Position numbers and translations under genes: made by a program | Assembly: GCA_002340515.1 (NCBI GenBank) | Contig: DDMF01000103.1 | Span: forward strand, 1-9,013 | Source of the DNA: Rhodobacteraceae bacterium UBA2553 | GTDB taxonomy: Bacteria; Pseudomonadota; Alphaproteobacteria; Rhodobacterales; Rhodobacteraceae | Direction: 5' to 3' | Length of the DNA stretch: 9,013 nucleotides | Part shown: one piece after another, positions 1-6,961 of the stretch | How the letters are laid out: each line of letters begins with the position of its first letter | How positions within the stretch are numbered: position 1 is the first letter of the stretch | Notes under the pieces: generated by a model | Told to the model about the DNA's origin: nothing | The model's database searches: none | Seen by the model: the letters and a program-made list of their open reading frames with translations, nothing else

Positions 1-132
1 CATCGAAAAACCTTAAACATACCGGCCGCTCTCTGAGGATCGTCGAAGGTCTGGTTCGATATTTTCCGTGATTGTTGAATCGCGATATGAGGACTTGGGT
101 TAGACCAGTTCTTGTTTCGACACTCTGAACAG

Positions 133-909
133 TTACGCATCTGTCCCAACATAACTGACCAGCAATCCGAACAGTTCATTTTGTGACGAGATGTTCAGTT
201 TCTTGTAAAGTGCCCGCCGGTGGACTTTGATCGTTTGGCTTGAAATCCCAAGTTTCAACCCGATGGCTCTGCTGGAATGGCCCTGGACAATCAAAGCGGC
301 AACCTCTGCCTCGCGCATCGAGATATCTGTGCCGCGCGCTTGGGCCATGGCATGAAATCTTCGATCCAGCGGCTGCGCTTCCACGACGTCTTCTGTGGGC
401 TGATTGATCAGAATTTGCCTCAGCTTGGGGGCCAGGACCTTTGCGAACTGGCGAAACTTGGCCACATCGTTGGTGCGAAACCGTCGCTGTCCCTGATTGC
501 GTCCCATCGACAGATGGACGGCGGTGTCACTGTCGATCCGAGCGACAAAACCCAGTTCGTCTACCATATTTGTGTCCCCAAAATAGTTTGTGAAATACTC
601 GCTTGATTCAAACCGGTCCGGCGCAATATCTCTTAGCAAGCAGGCCTCCCAATCTTGGACAAGAAAGGCGCGATGGAAGAATGGGTCGACCATAAAACCC
701 AGCTTTTCGTATCGTTCATCAAACAGCCGGCAAAGGGTTTCATCTGGGATCCAACGAAACAGGACTTTGGGAAGGCGTGTGCGATGGAAGTGGATCGCCA
801 GGATACTTTTGGCGTGAAAGGTTGGGCTGAAAAACGGGGTGATTGCGCGGTCAAAACTGTCCACGCTGTCCGCAACCGCGATCTCGCCTAGAAATTCATA
901 TTCATCCAT
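133..909 (-). CDS. LuxR-type HTH transcriptional regulator
   Basis: A 258-residue DNA-binding regulator. The C-terminal part (about residues 195-253) is a clear LuxR/GerE helix-turn-helix: REAEV, then GHSSRAIGLKLGISSQTIKVH and YKKLNI, the usual pattern of G-x-S-x-x-I-x-x-x-L, IS-x-x-T-(I/V)-K-x-H and a trailing KL. The N-terminal ~170 residues form a separate, probably ligand-sensing domain (LGFMVDPFFHRA near 70-81). I do not see the full residue set of an acyl-homoserine-lactone pocket, so a quorum-sensing role is not supported. The start at 909 is chosen because AAGGG lies about 8 bases upstream; the frame stays open to 1098, but that stretch crosses the promoter region and does not look like protein. 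The gene is divergent from the polyamine-type transporter operon, which suggests local control of that operon and probably of itself. Family is certain; ligand unknown. Confidence 0.93.
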   Translation of the reverse strand: MDEYEFLGEIAVADSVDSFDRAITPFFSPTFHAKSILAIHFHRTRLPKVLFRWIPDETLCRLFDERYEKLGFMVDPFFHRAFLVQDWEACLLRDIAPDRFESSEYFTNYFGDTNMVDELGFVARIDSDTAVHLSMGRNQGQRRFRTNDVAKFRQFAKVLAPKLRQILINQPTEDVVEAQPLDRRFHAMAQARGTDISMREAEVAALIVQGHSSRAIGLKLGISSQTIKVHRRALYKKLNISSQNELFGLLVSYVGTDA

Positions 910-935
910 AGCACACCCTTTCTGCCGTTTAGGCA

Positions 936-950
936 CCACCAAATTTGTGG
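936..950. promoter_or_regulatory. Inverted repeat CCAC-N7-GTGG, candidate operator
   Basis: CCAC (936-939) and GTGG (947-950) are exact reverse complements separated by seven AT-rich bases containing CAAATTTG. The site is 26 bases upstream of the LuxR-type start. The CCAC/GTGG half-sites recur in the stronger palindrome at 965-982, which suggests the same protein may bind both. The differing spacers (7 versus 4) weaken this. Confidence 0.35.
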
Positions 951-961
951 ATTTTCTACAA
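945..961. promoter_or_regulatory. Imperfect inverted repeat TTGTGGA-N3-TCTACAA
   Basis: TTGTGGA (945-951) and TCTACAA (955-961) are reverse complements except for one pair, with a TTT spacer. It overlaps the preceding repeat by GTGG, so the two might be alternative or composite sites. It lies in the middle of the divergent promoter region. Confidence 0.3.
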
Positions 962-964
962 AAT

Positions 965-982
965 ATACCACGCTGGTGGTAT
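965..982. promoter_or_regulatory. Perfect 7-bp inverted repeat, likely LuxR-type operator
   Basis: ATACCAC (965-971) and GTGGTAT (976-982) are exact reverse complements around a GCTG spacer, giving an 18-bp dyad. Length and symmetry fit the 18-20 bp sites usual for LuxR-family dimers. It sits 56 bases from the regulator start and 77 bases upstream of the ATPase start, between the two divergent genes. That the adjacent regulator binds here is inference. I could not assign convincing -35/-10 boxes for either direction. Confidence 0.5.
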
Positions 983-1058
983 TGGTTGATTGTTTCCGTG
1001 TCAATTAACGTTGAAAACAACAGCGCACACAAAGGCGCGAGATTTTGGGAGGGATGGC

Positions 1059-2120
1059 ATGACATCCGCAATTGGCCTGAACGGGCTGCAAAAAACATAT
1101 CCGGGGTCGCCCCCGGTGCGGGCGCTGCGAAATGCCGACCTTACGATCAATGACAATGAGTTCTTTACTCTTCTAGGCCCATCAGGCTGTGGCAAAACCA
1201 CGCTTTTACGCCTTATGGCTGGGTTCGAAGTGCCGACCGCAGGTGAACTGACATTGTTCGGGGATGACATCGCGCATTTGCCGCCGGAAAAACGCCCAAT
1301 CAACACCGTGTTTCAACATTACTCGCTGTTTCCACACATGACAGTATTGGAAAACATCACCTTTGGCCTCAAGCGCCTGCGCAAACCAGATGCCGAAGCC
1401 AAGCGGGTCGCGCAAGAGATGCTGGATCTGGTGCATCTGTCCGATTTCAGCGCGCGCAAACCTGACCAACTGTCAGGTGGGCAACAACAACGTGTGGCGC
1501 TGGCACGTGCGCTGGCCCCGCAGCCGCGTGTTTTGCTGTTAGACGAGCCGCTCTCTGCGCTTGATCTGAAGCTGCGCCAATCTATGCGGGCAGAGTTGAA
1601 GCGCCTGCAGAGGGACACCGGGATCACCTTTGTCTTTGTCACCCATGATCAGGAAGAGGCGTTGGCGATGAGCGACCGGATTGCGGTGATGTCGCAGGGC
1701 GAGATCCAGCAAGTGGGGGATCCCGCGACCATCTATGAATTTCCCGAAAATCGCTTTGTGGCCGAATTTATCGGCGACGCGGATTTCTTTGAGGCCGAAA
1801 CACTGGGTGGCACCAGCTACAAACTGCCCAACGGCGAGACTATAACTGGCCCGCAAACCAAAGCAGCAATCGGCGCAAAGGTGACCCTGTTTTTCCGCCC
1901 CGAAAAAGCGACCCTTAAACGCGCGGGCAACGGATTGTCCGGACGCGTCTCAGACATCCTCTATCTGGGCAACAGCACGGATTATGTTGTGGAATTGGTG
2001 CAAGGCGGATCGTTGACCGTGCGCTCAGAGAACCACAAGGACGGGACAGCCATTGCGGAAGTGGGCTCGGATGTGGTGGTCGAAATTGATCCCGCAGCGG
2101 TGCGAGTGTTGTCGGCATGA
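1059..2120 (+). CDS. potA: Polyamine-type ABC transporter ATP-binding protein
   Basis: A 353-residue cytoplasmic ATPase that powers import. All ABC motifs are intact: Walker A GPSGCGKT (40-47), Q-loop FQHYSLFPH with Q86, signature LSGGQQQ (138-144), Walker B LLLDEP ending at E163, D-loop SALD, and switch histidine H196 in VTHDQEEA. The LFPHMTV segment and QQQRVALARAL are typical of the PotA/MalK-like group. The C-terminal ~110 residues form a TOBE-type regulatory domain (FFRPEKATL, then LGNSTDYVVEL). The start at 1059 is preferred over an in-frame ATG at 990 because GGAGGG lies 5 bases upstream and the homologous fold begins just after it. Its stop overlaps the next start (ATGA), so translation is probably coupled. 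First gene of the transporter operon; transport class is sure, substrate is not. Confidence 0.95.
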   Translation: MTSAIGLNGLQKTYPGSPPVRALRNADLTINDNEFFTLLGPSGCGKTTLLRLMAGFEVPTAGELTLFGDDIAHLPPEKRPINTVFQHYSLFPHMTVLENITFGLKRLRKPDAEAKRVAQEMLDLVHLSDFSARKPDQLSGGQQQRVALARALAPQPRVLLLDEPLSALDLKLRQSMRAELKRLQRDTGITFVFVTHDQEEALAMSDRIAVMSQGEIQQVGDPATIYEFPENRFVAEFIGDADFFEAETLGGTSYKLPNGETITGPQTKAAIGAKVTLFFRPEKATLKRAGNGLSGRVSDILYLGNSTDYVVELVQGGSLTVRSENHKDGTAIAEVGSDVVVEIDPAAVRVLSA

Positions 2121-3010
2121 CGCAGTTTGGAGCCAAAATACGGTCGCATGCGGCCTTAATTCCAGCAACGATCGTGATCGGAATATTCATGATCGTGCCG
2201 ATCCTGATCATTCTGGTCTATTCATTTCTGGCGCCGGGTGATTACGGTGGCGTGAAGCCCGAATTTTCGACCGATGCCTATCAACGCCTGCTGTTCCAGC
2301 GCGACTTGTTTGATCAGATGGTCTTTGATCCGGCTTACCTGAAAATTGCGTTTCGGTCTGTTTGGGTCGCTGTCGTTTCAGTTGTCGGCTGTCTGGTCCT
2401 TGGATTTCCCGTCGCCTATTACATCGCCTGCCAATCGGAAGAGCGGCGCAATATCTACCTACTGCTCATCACCATCCCGTTCTGGACCAACCTGTTGATC
2501 CGTACCTACTGCTGGATCCTTGTCTTGCGCGACACCGGTTTGATTAATGGCGGATTGATACGGTTGGGGCTGATAGATGAGCCGCTGACCCTACTGTACA
2601 CCGAAGGGGCCATCGCACTTGGCCTGATCTATACCTATGTGCCCTTCATGGTGCTCCCGATCTATGCGGCGCTTGAACGGCTGGACCGGCGTCTGATCGA
2701 GGCGGCGCGCGACCTGTATTCCAACCGTTGGGTGGCTCTGCGCCATGTGGTGATACCGCTGGCGATGCCGGGGATTATTGCCGGGTCAATCTTGGTGTAT
2801 ATTCCGGCCCTTGGGGCCTTCATCGCACCCGACCTTCTGGGGGGAGGCAAGAATCTGATGCTGGGTTCTTTGGTGCAGCTACAATTCTCGTCTGCGCGCA
2901 ACTGGCCCTTCGGATCTGCGCTGGCGATGGTCATCATGGCGATGGTTCTGCTGTGCTTGTTCTTTTACGCACGCAGCGCCAAGAAAAACGGTGGGGGGAT
3001 CCAGCATTGA
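2117..3010 (+). CDS. potB: Polyamine-type ABC transporter permease, PotB-like
   Basis: A 297-residue inner-membrane permease. Six hydrophobic segments can be placed near residues 13-36, 78-105, 112-137, 165-185, 209-236 and 266-285. The cytoplasmic EAA loop that docks on the ATPase is at 186-220 (ERLDRRLIEAARDLYSN, then PLAMPGI). The TIPFWTNLLIRTYCW stretch (119-133) is typical of PotB/PotH-type proteins. Length fits the family. The start overlaps the ATPase stop by ATGA, and its own stop overlaps the start of the second permease, so the three are expected to be made in fixed proportion. It should pair with the following PotC-like protein to form the channel. No damage is seen. Confidence 0.94.
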   Translation: MTQFGAKIRSHAALIPATIVIGIFMIVPILIILVYSFLAPGDYGGVKPEFSTDAYQRLLFQRDLFDQMVFDPAYLKIAFRSVWVAVVSVVGCLVLGFPVAYYIACQSEERRNIYLLLITIPFWTNLLIRTYCWILVLRDTGLINGGLIRLGLIDEPLTLLYTEGAIALGLIYTYVPFMVLPIYAALERLDRRLIEAARDLYSNRWVALRHVVIPLAMPGIIAGSILVYIPALGAFIAPDLLGGGKNLMLGSLVQLQFSSARNWPFGSALAMVIMAMVLLCLFFYARSAKKNGGGIQH

Positions 3011-3795
3011 CCCAGAAAAACGACATTCGCTGGCTGCCTGGTTTCAATTGGGTCACCCTGTTCTTCTTCCTGTTCCTTTATTTGCCGCTGTTCATCCTTG
3101 TGGTGTTCTCCTTTAACGCGTCGCGGTCCGCCACGGTTTGGAGCGGCTTTTCACTGGAGTGGTATGTCAAAGCCTTTGCCAATGACGACATCCAGCGCGC
3201 CACGAAAAACAGCCTGATCATCGCTGTATTCTCGACCACCTTTGCCACAACCATGGCAACGATGGCCGCACTGACCCTGTCGCGAAACCGAGCTGTGAAA
3301 CGTAAGAACCTGTTTGGGGGTGTGTTAATCCTGCCCCTGATGGTGCCTGAGATTGTGACCGCTGTGGCCACGCTCACATTCTTTTCAGCAATCGGATTGT
3401 CGCTTGGGTTGGGCAATATCATCATCGCGCATTCGGTGTTTTGCATCCCCTTTGCCTATCTGCCCATCCGCGCCCGTTTGGATGGGATGGATGAGAATTT
3501 AGAAGCAGCGGCGCGCGATCTGTATTCAAACAAATGGGCCACGTTGCGGCTGGTCACGCTGCCACTTTTGATGCCGGGCATCGTGTCCGGCGCGATGCTT
3601 GCCTTTATCATTTCACTGGATGATTTCATCATCACGTTGATGGTGGCCGAGGCCGGATCAACCACCTTGCCAATCTACATCTACAGCCTTGTGCGCGTCG
3701 GTATTACGCCCGAGGTCAACGCAATATCGACCGTTCTTTTGGGGGTTTCGGTCCTCATCGTCACTGTGTCCTATCTGGTCGGAAATAAGAAATAG
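3007..3795 (+). CDS. potC: Polyamine-type ABC transporter permease, PotC-like (TTG start)
   Basis: A 262-residue inner-membrane permease, the second half of the channel. Hydrophobic segments lie near residues 15-35, 68-90, 103-128, 135-153, 187-211 and 238-258. The EAA loop is at 159-191 (DGMDENLEAAARDLYSN, then PLLMPGI). FVFCIP-like sequence before it and SLDDFIITLMVAEAGSTTLP after it are typical of PotC/PotI. The open frame extends far upstream to 2728, but that stretch is only the shadow of potB in another frame. The best start is TTG at 3007, overlapping the potB stop (TTGA). It has GGGGGG at 2993-2998, eight bases upstream, and gives the normal family length. Translational coupling to potB is likely. 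Ends 28 bases before the binding-protein gene. Confidence 0.92.
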   Translation: MTQKNDIRWLPGFNWVTLFFFLFLYLPLFILVVFSFNASRSATVWSGFSLEWYVKAFANDDIQRATKNSLIIAVFSTTFATTMATMAALTLSRNRAVKRKNLFGGVLILPLMVPEIVTAVATLTFFSAIGLSLGLGNIIIAHSVFCIPFAYLPIRARLDGMDENLEAAARDLYSNKWATLRLVTLPLLMPGIVSGAMLAFIISLDDFIITLMVAEAGSTTLPIYIYSLVRVGITPEVNAISTVLLGVSVLIVTVSYLVGNKK

Positions 3796-3823
3796 GGACG
3801 CGGTTCATTACTGGGAGGAAACC

Positions 3824-4846
3824 ATGAAAAAGATCACAACATCATTGCTGGGCCTGATGCTTGGCGCCGGTGCCGCTTTTGCCGACGGCGAGCTATTTGT
3901 CTATAACTGGACAGATTACACGGCACCCGAATTGATCAAGAAGTTTGAGGATGAAACCGGCATTTCCGTCACGCTCGACACTTACGATTCCAACGAGACT
4001 TTGCTGGCCAAACTGCAATCCGGGGCCACCGGATATGACATCGTTGTGCCCAGCCACAACTTTGTCGAGATCTTCGTCTCTGAAGGGTTGTTGCAGCCGA
4101 TCAATGCCTCAAAACTTGAAGGTGCGGCCAACCTGAACGCTGACTTCACCAGCCCAAGCTGGGACAAGGACAACACCTATACGATCCCATGGCAGTGGGG
4201 GACGACCTCGTTCACCGTGAACACGGATGTCTATGGCGGTGATATCAACACCTATGACATTCTGTTCCAACCGTCCGAAGAATTGCAGGGCAAAATTGGT
4301 ATGTTCAAATCCGCAGATGAGGTGATCTCGATGGGATTGATCTCGCTCGGTCTGCCGCTTTGCAACGAAAACCCCGAAGACATGCAAAAGATCCTCAACC
4401 TGCTGAAAGCACAGAAACCGCATGTGAAGACCTATAATTCTGATGGCATTCTAGAGCGTCTGACCTCTGGAGATGTTGCTGTTCACCAAAACTGGAACGG
4501 ATACTCCATTCGGGCGCGCGACGAAAATCCAGCGATGAAATACGCCTTTCCGAAAGAGGGTGTGATCGCCTGGGCTGATAATATTGCCGTGCCCAAGGGC
4601 GCGCCTAACTATGACAATGCCATCGAGTTCATTGAATTCTTGATGGACCCGGAAAACATCGCCATTCAGTCGAATTTCGCCGGGTACTCCAATGGGATTA
4701 CAGGCAGTGAAGCATTCATGAGCGAGAAACTGAAAACAGCCCATGAACTGTCGCCGCCAGAAGGCACGCCGCTTGTCTTCTCGCAAACCTGCTCTCCTGA
4801 GGCGGTAGAGTTGCAGAACCGGGTTTGGACCGCACTTCTGCAATAA
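3824..4846 (+). CDS. potD: Polyamine-type periplasmic substrate-binding protein, PotD-like
   Basis: A 340-residue exported binding protein that delivers substrate to the permeases. A signal peptide is evident: MKK, a hydrophobic core, and AFA|D with cleavage expected after A20. The mature protein starts ELFVYNWTDYTAPELIKKFE, the PotD/PotF opening. By remembered comparison with E. coli PotD, several polyamine-contact residues have counterparts: W29, Y32, S77, E166, W224 (QNWNGY), W250 and D252 (AWADNIAVP), and Y288. Two positions differ: PotD Tyr85 appears as N79, and Asp168 appears as S163. A cationic ligand is likely, but perhaps not spermidine. C180 and C323 are the only cysteines of the mature protein and could form a disulfide. 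GGGAGGA stands just before the ATG, a strong ribosome site suiting a protein needed in excess. A hairpin follows the stop. Confidence 0.94.
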   Translation: MKKITTSLLGLMLGAGAAFADGELFVYNWTDYTAPELIKKFEDETGISVTLDTYDSNETLLAKLQSGATGYDIVVPSHNFVEIFVSEGLLQPINASKLEGAANLNADFTSPSWDKDNTYTIPWQWGTTSFTVNTDVYGGDINTYDILFQPSEELQGKIGMFKSADEVISMGLISLGLPLCNENPEDMQKILNLLKAQKPHVKTYNSDGILERLTSGDVAVHQNWNGYSIRARDENPAMKYAFPKEGVIAWADNIAVPKGAPNYDNAIEFIEFLMDPENIAIQSNFAGYSNGITGSEAFMSEKLKTAHELSPPEGTPLVFSQTCSPEAVELQNRVWTALLQ

Positions 4847-4860
4847 TGCCACCTTACTAG

Positions 4861-4881
4861 GCGGGGCTTCGGCCCCACCGC
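4861..4881 (+). terminator. UUCG-loop hairpin after potD-like gene
   Basis: GGGGC (4863-4867), loop TTCG, GCCCC (4872-4876) form a very stable stem; outer GCGG/CCGC bases could extend an alternative pairing. Only a short T run (CTTTAA) follows, so it may be a leaky terminator or an mRNA-stabilising 3' end for the transporter transcript rather than a full stop. It lies 25 bases before the amidohydrolase start. Confidence 0.6.
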
Positions 4882-4906
4882 TTTAACCATCGAAAGTCAA
4901 CGGTAT

Positions 4907-6592
4907 ATGACCGACCTGATCATCCTGAACGCAAGCATCCTGACGATGGTGCCGGACCATCCCCGCGCCGAAGCTATTGCCATCACAGGACAACGTATTT
5001 CCGCGATTGGAAGTACGGCTGAGATAACGGCGCTTGCCCAACCGACGACCAAGGTGATTGATGCTAGGGGGCGCACGGTGTTGCCCGGTTTTATCGACAG
5101 CCACGTGCATTTGTTTCAAGGATCAGCCGAGCTGGATTTTCTTCCCGTGGGTGGGCTGACGGATTTGGCTGAGGTACGGCTCAAAGTTCTGGACTATGCA
5201 ACCGCGCGCCCCGAAGAGCCACTAATACTGGGGGTTGGTGCCTTTTACGATCTTTTTGACGCACAAGACAGCTCTCCGCGGTGTTTGCTCGATGCCATCC
5301 TGCCGGATCGCCCCTTTGCACTGCTGGCGGCGGATCTTCATACGGTCTGGGCCAACACATGTGCGCTTGAAAAAGTTGGGTTTTTGCAAGGCGCCGATAT
5401 GCCCGAAGGCAGCACGGTGGTCATGGGCGATGACGGGCTGGCCAATGGGGTGTTGTTGGAAACTGGTGCCTTCGGTCCGGTTCTTACCCTGTCGCGCACC
5501 GGCGGGCGGGACATGCTGGGCTATGTCACAGGGGACAACCCTGATCCCGCAGCGACCACGGCCGAGCGCGAAGCGGACAAGGCACTGCTTGTGAAAGGCC
5601 TCAAGCATGTGGCCGCGCATGGCATCACCGCGCTGCACAATATGGACGGCAATTTCTATCAGCTCGAACTTCTTAGCGAGTTAGAGGCAGAAGGGCGGCT
5701 AAATGTGCGTGTTCAGGTCCCCATGCATCTGAAAAATTATGACCCCCTTGAACGGCTGGAAGAAGCCGCCGAGATGCACGCCCAATATGGTGGCGACAAG
5801 GTCTGGTCCGGTCGGGTGAAAATGTTCATGGACGGCGTGCTGGAAAGCCGGACAGCCCTTAAATCCCGCCCTTATCCTGATACGCCCGACACGCAAGGCG
5901 AAGCGGTGTTTAACCCCGACCACTTCAACGAAGCTTGCCGTATCGCCGATGCGATGGGGTTGCAGATCAGCGTGCACGCCGTGGGCGATCTGGCGGTCAG
6001 CCGCGTGCTGGACGGCTATGAATACGCCCGAAAGCACAATGGCATACGTGATGCGCGCCACCGGATCGAGCATATCGAGGTGATTTCCGAGGCGGATATC
6101 GACCGTATGAAAACGTTGAATGTCGTCGCCTCGATGCAGCCCAGACACGCAGCCTTTGCAGGCTTCTTTGAACCGCCCGTGCCGAACACCGTTCTATTCG
6201 ATGACGAATGCGCGCGGGCCTATGCGTGGCAAATCCTGCGTGATCATGACATCCCGTTGGCGTTCTCTACTGATTGGCCTGTTGTACCGGTGGACGTTAT
6301 GGCCAATATCCAATGTGCCGTGACGCCCGTGGACCTTGGGCCGAGTTGGTCAGATCAGAGCCAGACTCTGATGGATACGTTAGACAGTTACACCGCTGTA
6401 AATGCCTGGATGGCATATAGAGAGAACCACCACGGAAGCCTGAAGCCCGGACTGGCGGCGGATTTGGTCATGCTGGACGGAAATATTGCTTCCTATGCAC
6501 CACATGAGTTGAGCAGTTTGCCCATCGCACTGACCATCTGCGATGGGGCCATCACGTTTGTTGACGATGAGGCAAGCGGCAGTATCTATTGA
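4907..6592 (+). CDS. Metal-dependent amidohydrolase, YtcJ-like
   Basis: A 561-residue cytoplasmic hydrolase of the amidohydrolase superfamily (amidohydrolase-3/YtcJ type). Visible active-site pattern: PGFIDSHVHLF with metal ligands H66 and H68; VKMFMDGV with K305 as the possible bridging lysine; SVHAVGD with H357; HRIEHIE with H385 and H389; and FSTDWPVVP with D456. The C-terminus returns to the small beta-sandwich domain (GSLKPGLAADLVMLDGNI), which also includes the N-terminal strands, and length is normal. No signal peptide. The family cleaves amide or related C-N bonds, but few members have a known substrate. It sits 60 bases downstream of the binding-protein gene on the same strand, so it may process the imported compound, for example an N-acylated amine; that is inference. 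The ribosome site is weak (GAAAG about 10 bases before ATG). Confidence 0.93.
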   Translation: MTDLIILNASILTMVPDHPRAEAIAITGQRISAIGSTAEITALAQPTTKVIDARGRTVLPGFIDSHVHLFQGSAELDFLPVGGLTDLAEVRLKVLDYATARPEEPLILGVGAFYDLFDAQDSSPRCLLDAILPDRPFALLAADLHTVWANTCALEKVGFLQGADMPEGSTVVMGDDGLANGVLLETGAFGPVLTLSRTGGRDMLGYVTGDNPDPAATTAEREADKALLVKGLKHVAAHGITALHNMDGNFYQLELLSELEAEGRLNVRVQVPMHLKNYDPLERLEEAAEMHAQYGGDKVWSGRVKMFMDGVLESRTALKSRPYPDTPDTQGEAVFNPDHFNEACRIADAMGLQISVHAVGDLAVSRVLDGYEYARKHNGIRDARHRIEHIEVISEADIDRMKTLNVVASMQPRHAAFAGFFEPPVPNTVLFDDECARAYAWQILRDHDIPLAFSTDWPVVPVDVMANIQCAVTPVDLGPSWSDQSQTLMDTLDSYTAVNAWMAYRENHHGSLKPGLAADLVMLDGNIASYAPHELSSLPIALTICDGAITFVDDEASGSIY

Positions 6593-6621
6593 TAGGGTTA
6601 GAATTTCTCAACCACCAAGCC

Positions 6622-6677
6622 CAGAAGCGGACATTCCAACGGATTGCAGCATCTGTAGGTTTGGGCTCTCCATCCGC
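6622..6677 (+). repeat. Dispersed repeat copy A
   Basis: Contains CAGAAGCGGACATTC, then TGCAGCATC, then TTTGGGCTC and CCGC. Copy B on the opposite strand matches 22 of 30 bases over the GC(G/T)GACATTC...TGCAGCATC core, and again at TGGGCTC downstream. The order and spacing of blocks are kept, so this is shared descent or a large imperfect inverted repeat rather than chance. Confidence 0.6.
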
Positions 6678-6825
6678 TTTCGCCGCTTTGAGGGCGAACT
6701 TCGGCTCCTGATCTGCCAACGGTCGCTCATTGCGCGACAAGCCGCAATATCAGAGGCTTAGCCTGATAACCCGACGACTGGTCTCGATCAGCCTGCTGCA
6801 CTGGTATTGCCGCGTATGCATTCGG

Positions 6826-6881
6826 CGGCTGCGAGCCCAGATTCACGGATGCTGCATTGTATGCGAATGTCAGCTTTTCTG
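6826..6881 (-). repeat. Dispersed repeat copy B, inverted relative to copy A
   Basis: Read on the minus strand: CAGAAAAGCTGACATTC, then AATGCAGCATCCGT, then TGGGCTC and CCGC. It has the same blocks in the same order as copy A. The two form arms of about 56 bases around a 148-base interior, just upstream of the phosphoesterase gene. Confidence 0.6.
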
Positions 6882-6961
6882 CAGGCAGTCCTATTTACTT
6901 CGCCGCTTTTCCACTGAAACTATTGCTGGAGCCAGTAATCCGTGCTTTGAATGGGAGACCA

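Larger units (their letters stand above)
6593..6961. other. Gene-free stretch containing diverged repeats
   Basis: No convincing gene lies between the amidohydrolase stop and the phosphoesterase start. Open frames here have no ribosome site and no protein-like composition. It holds two inverted copies of the repeat described below (6622-6677 and 6826-6881), and a weaker possible third copy around 6721-6750 (TCATTGCGCGAC, then GCCGCAATA). A promoter for the phosphoesterase must lie here but I could not place it. Confidence 0.6.

Noticed and set aside
1..20. Possible minus-strand gene starting at ATG (20-18) and running off the left edge (MFKVFR)
   Set aside because: Only six codons are visible and there is no strong ribosome site, so it cannot be supported.
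133..909. Quorum-sensing acyl-homoserine-lactone receptor
   Set aside because: A DP pair is present near residue 75, but the full set of conserved pocket residues could not be identified, so only a LuxR-type regulator is claimed.
990..1058. Upstream in-frame ATG for the ATPase
   Set aside because: No ribosome site, and the added residues have no family counterpart; GGAGGG precedes the ATG at 1059.
910..1098. N-terminal extension of the LuxR-type protein by 63 residues
   Set aside because: It runs through the divergent promoter and operator region, lacks a ribosome site and has non-protein-like composition; the start at 909 has a good ribosome site.
2728..3006. Upstream part of a long frame leading into the second permease
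   Set aside because: It is the shadow of the first permease in another frame; the second permease fold starts at about 3007.
6596..6613. Small hairpin GGTTAGAA/TTCTCAACC after the amidohydrolase as a terminator
   Set aside because: The stem is AT-rich with a bulge and minimal loop, and no T tract follows.
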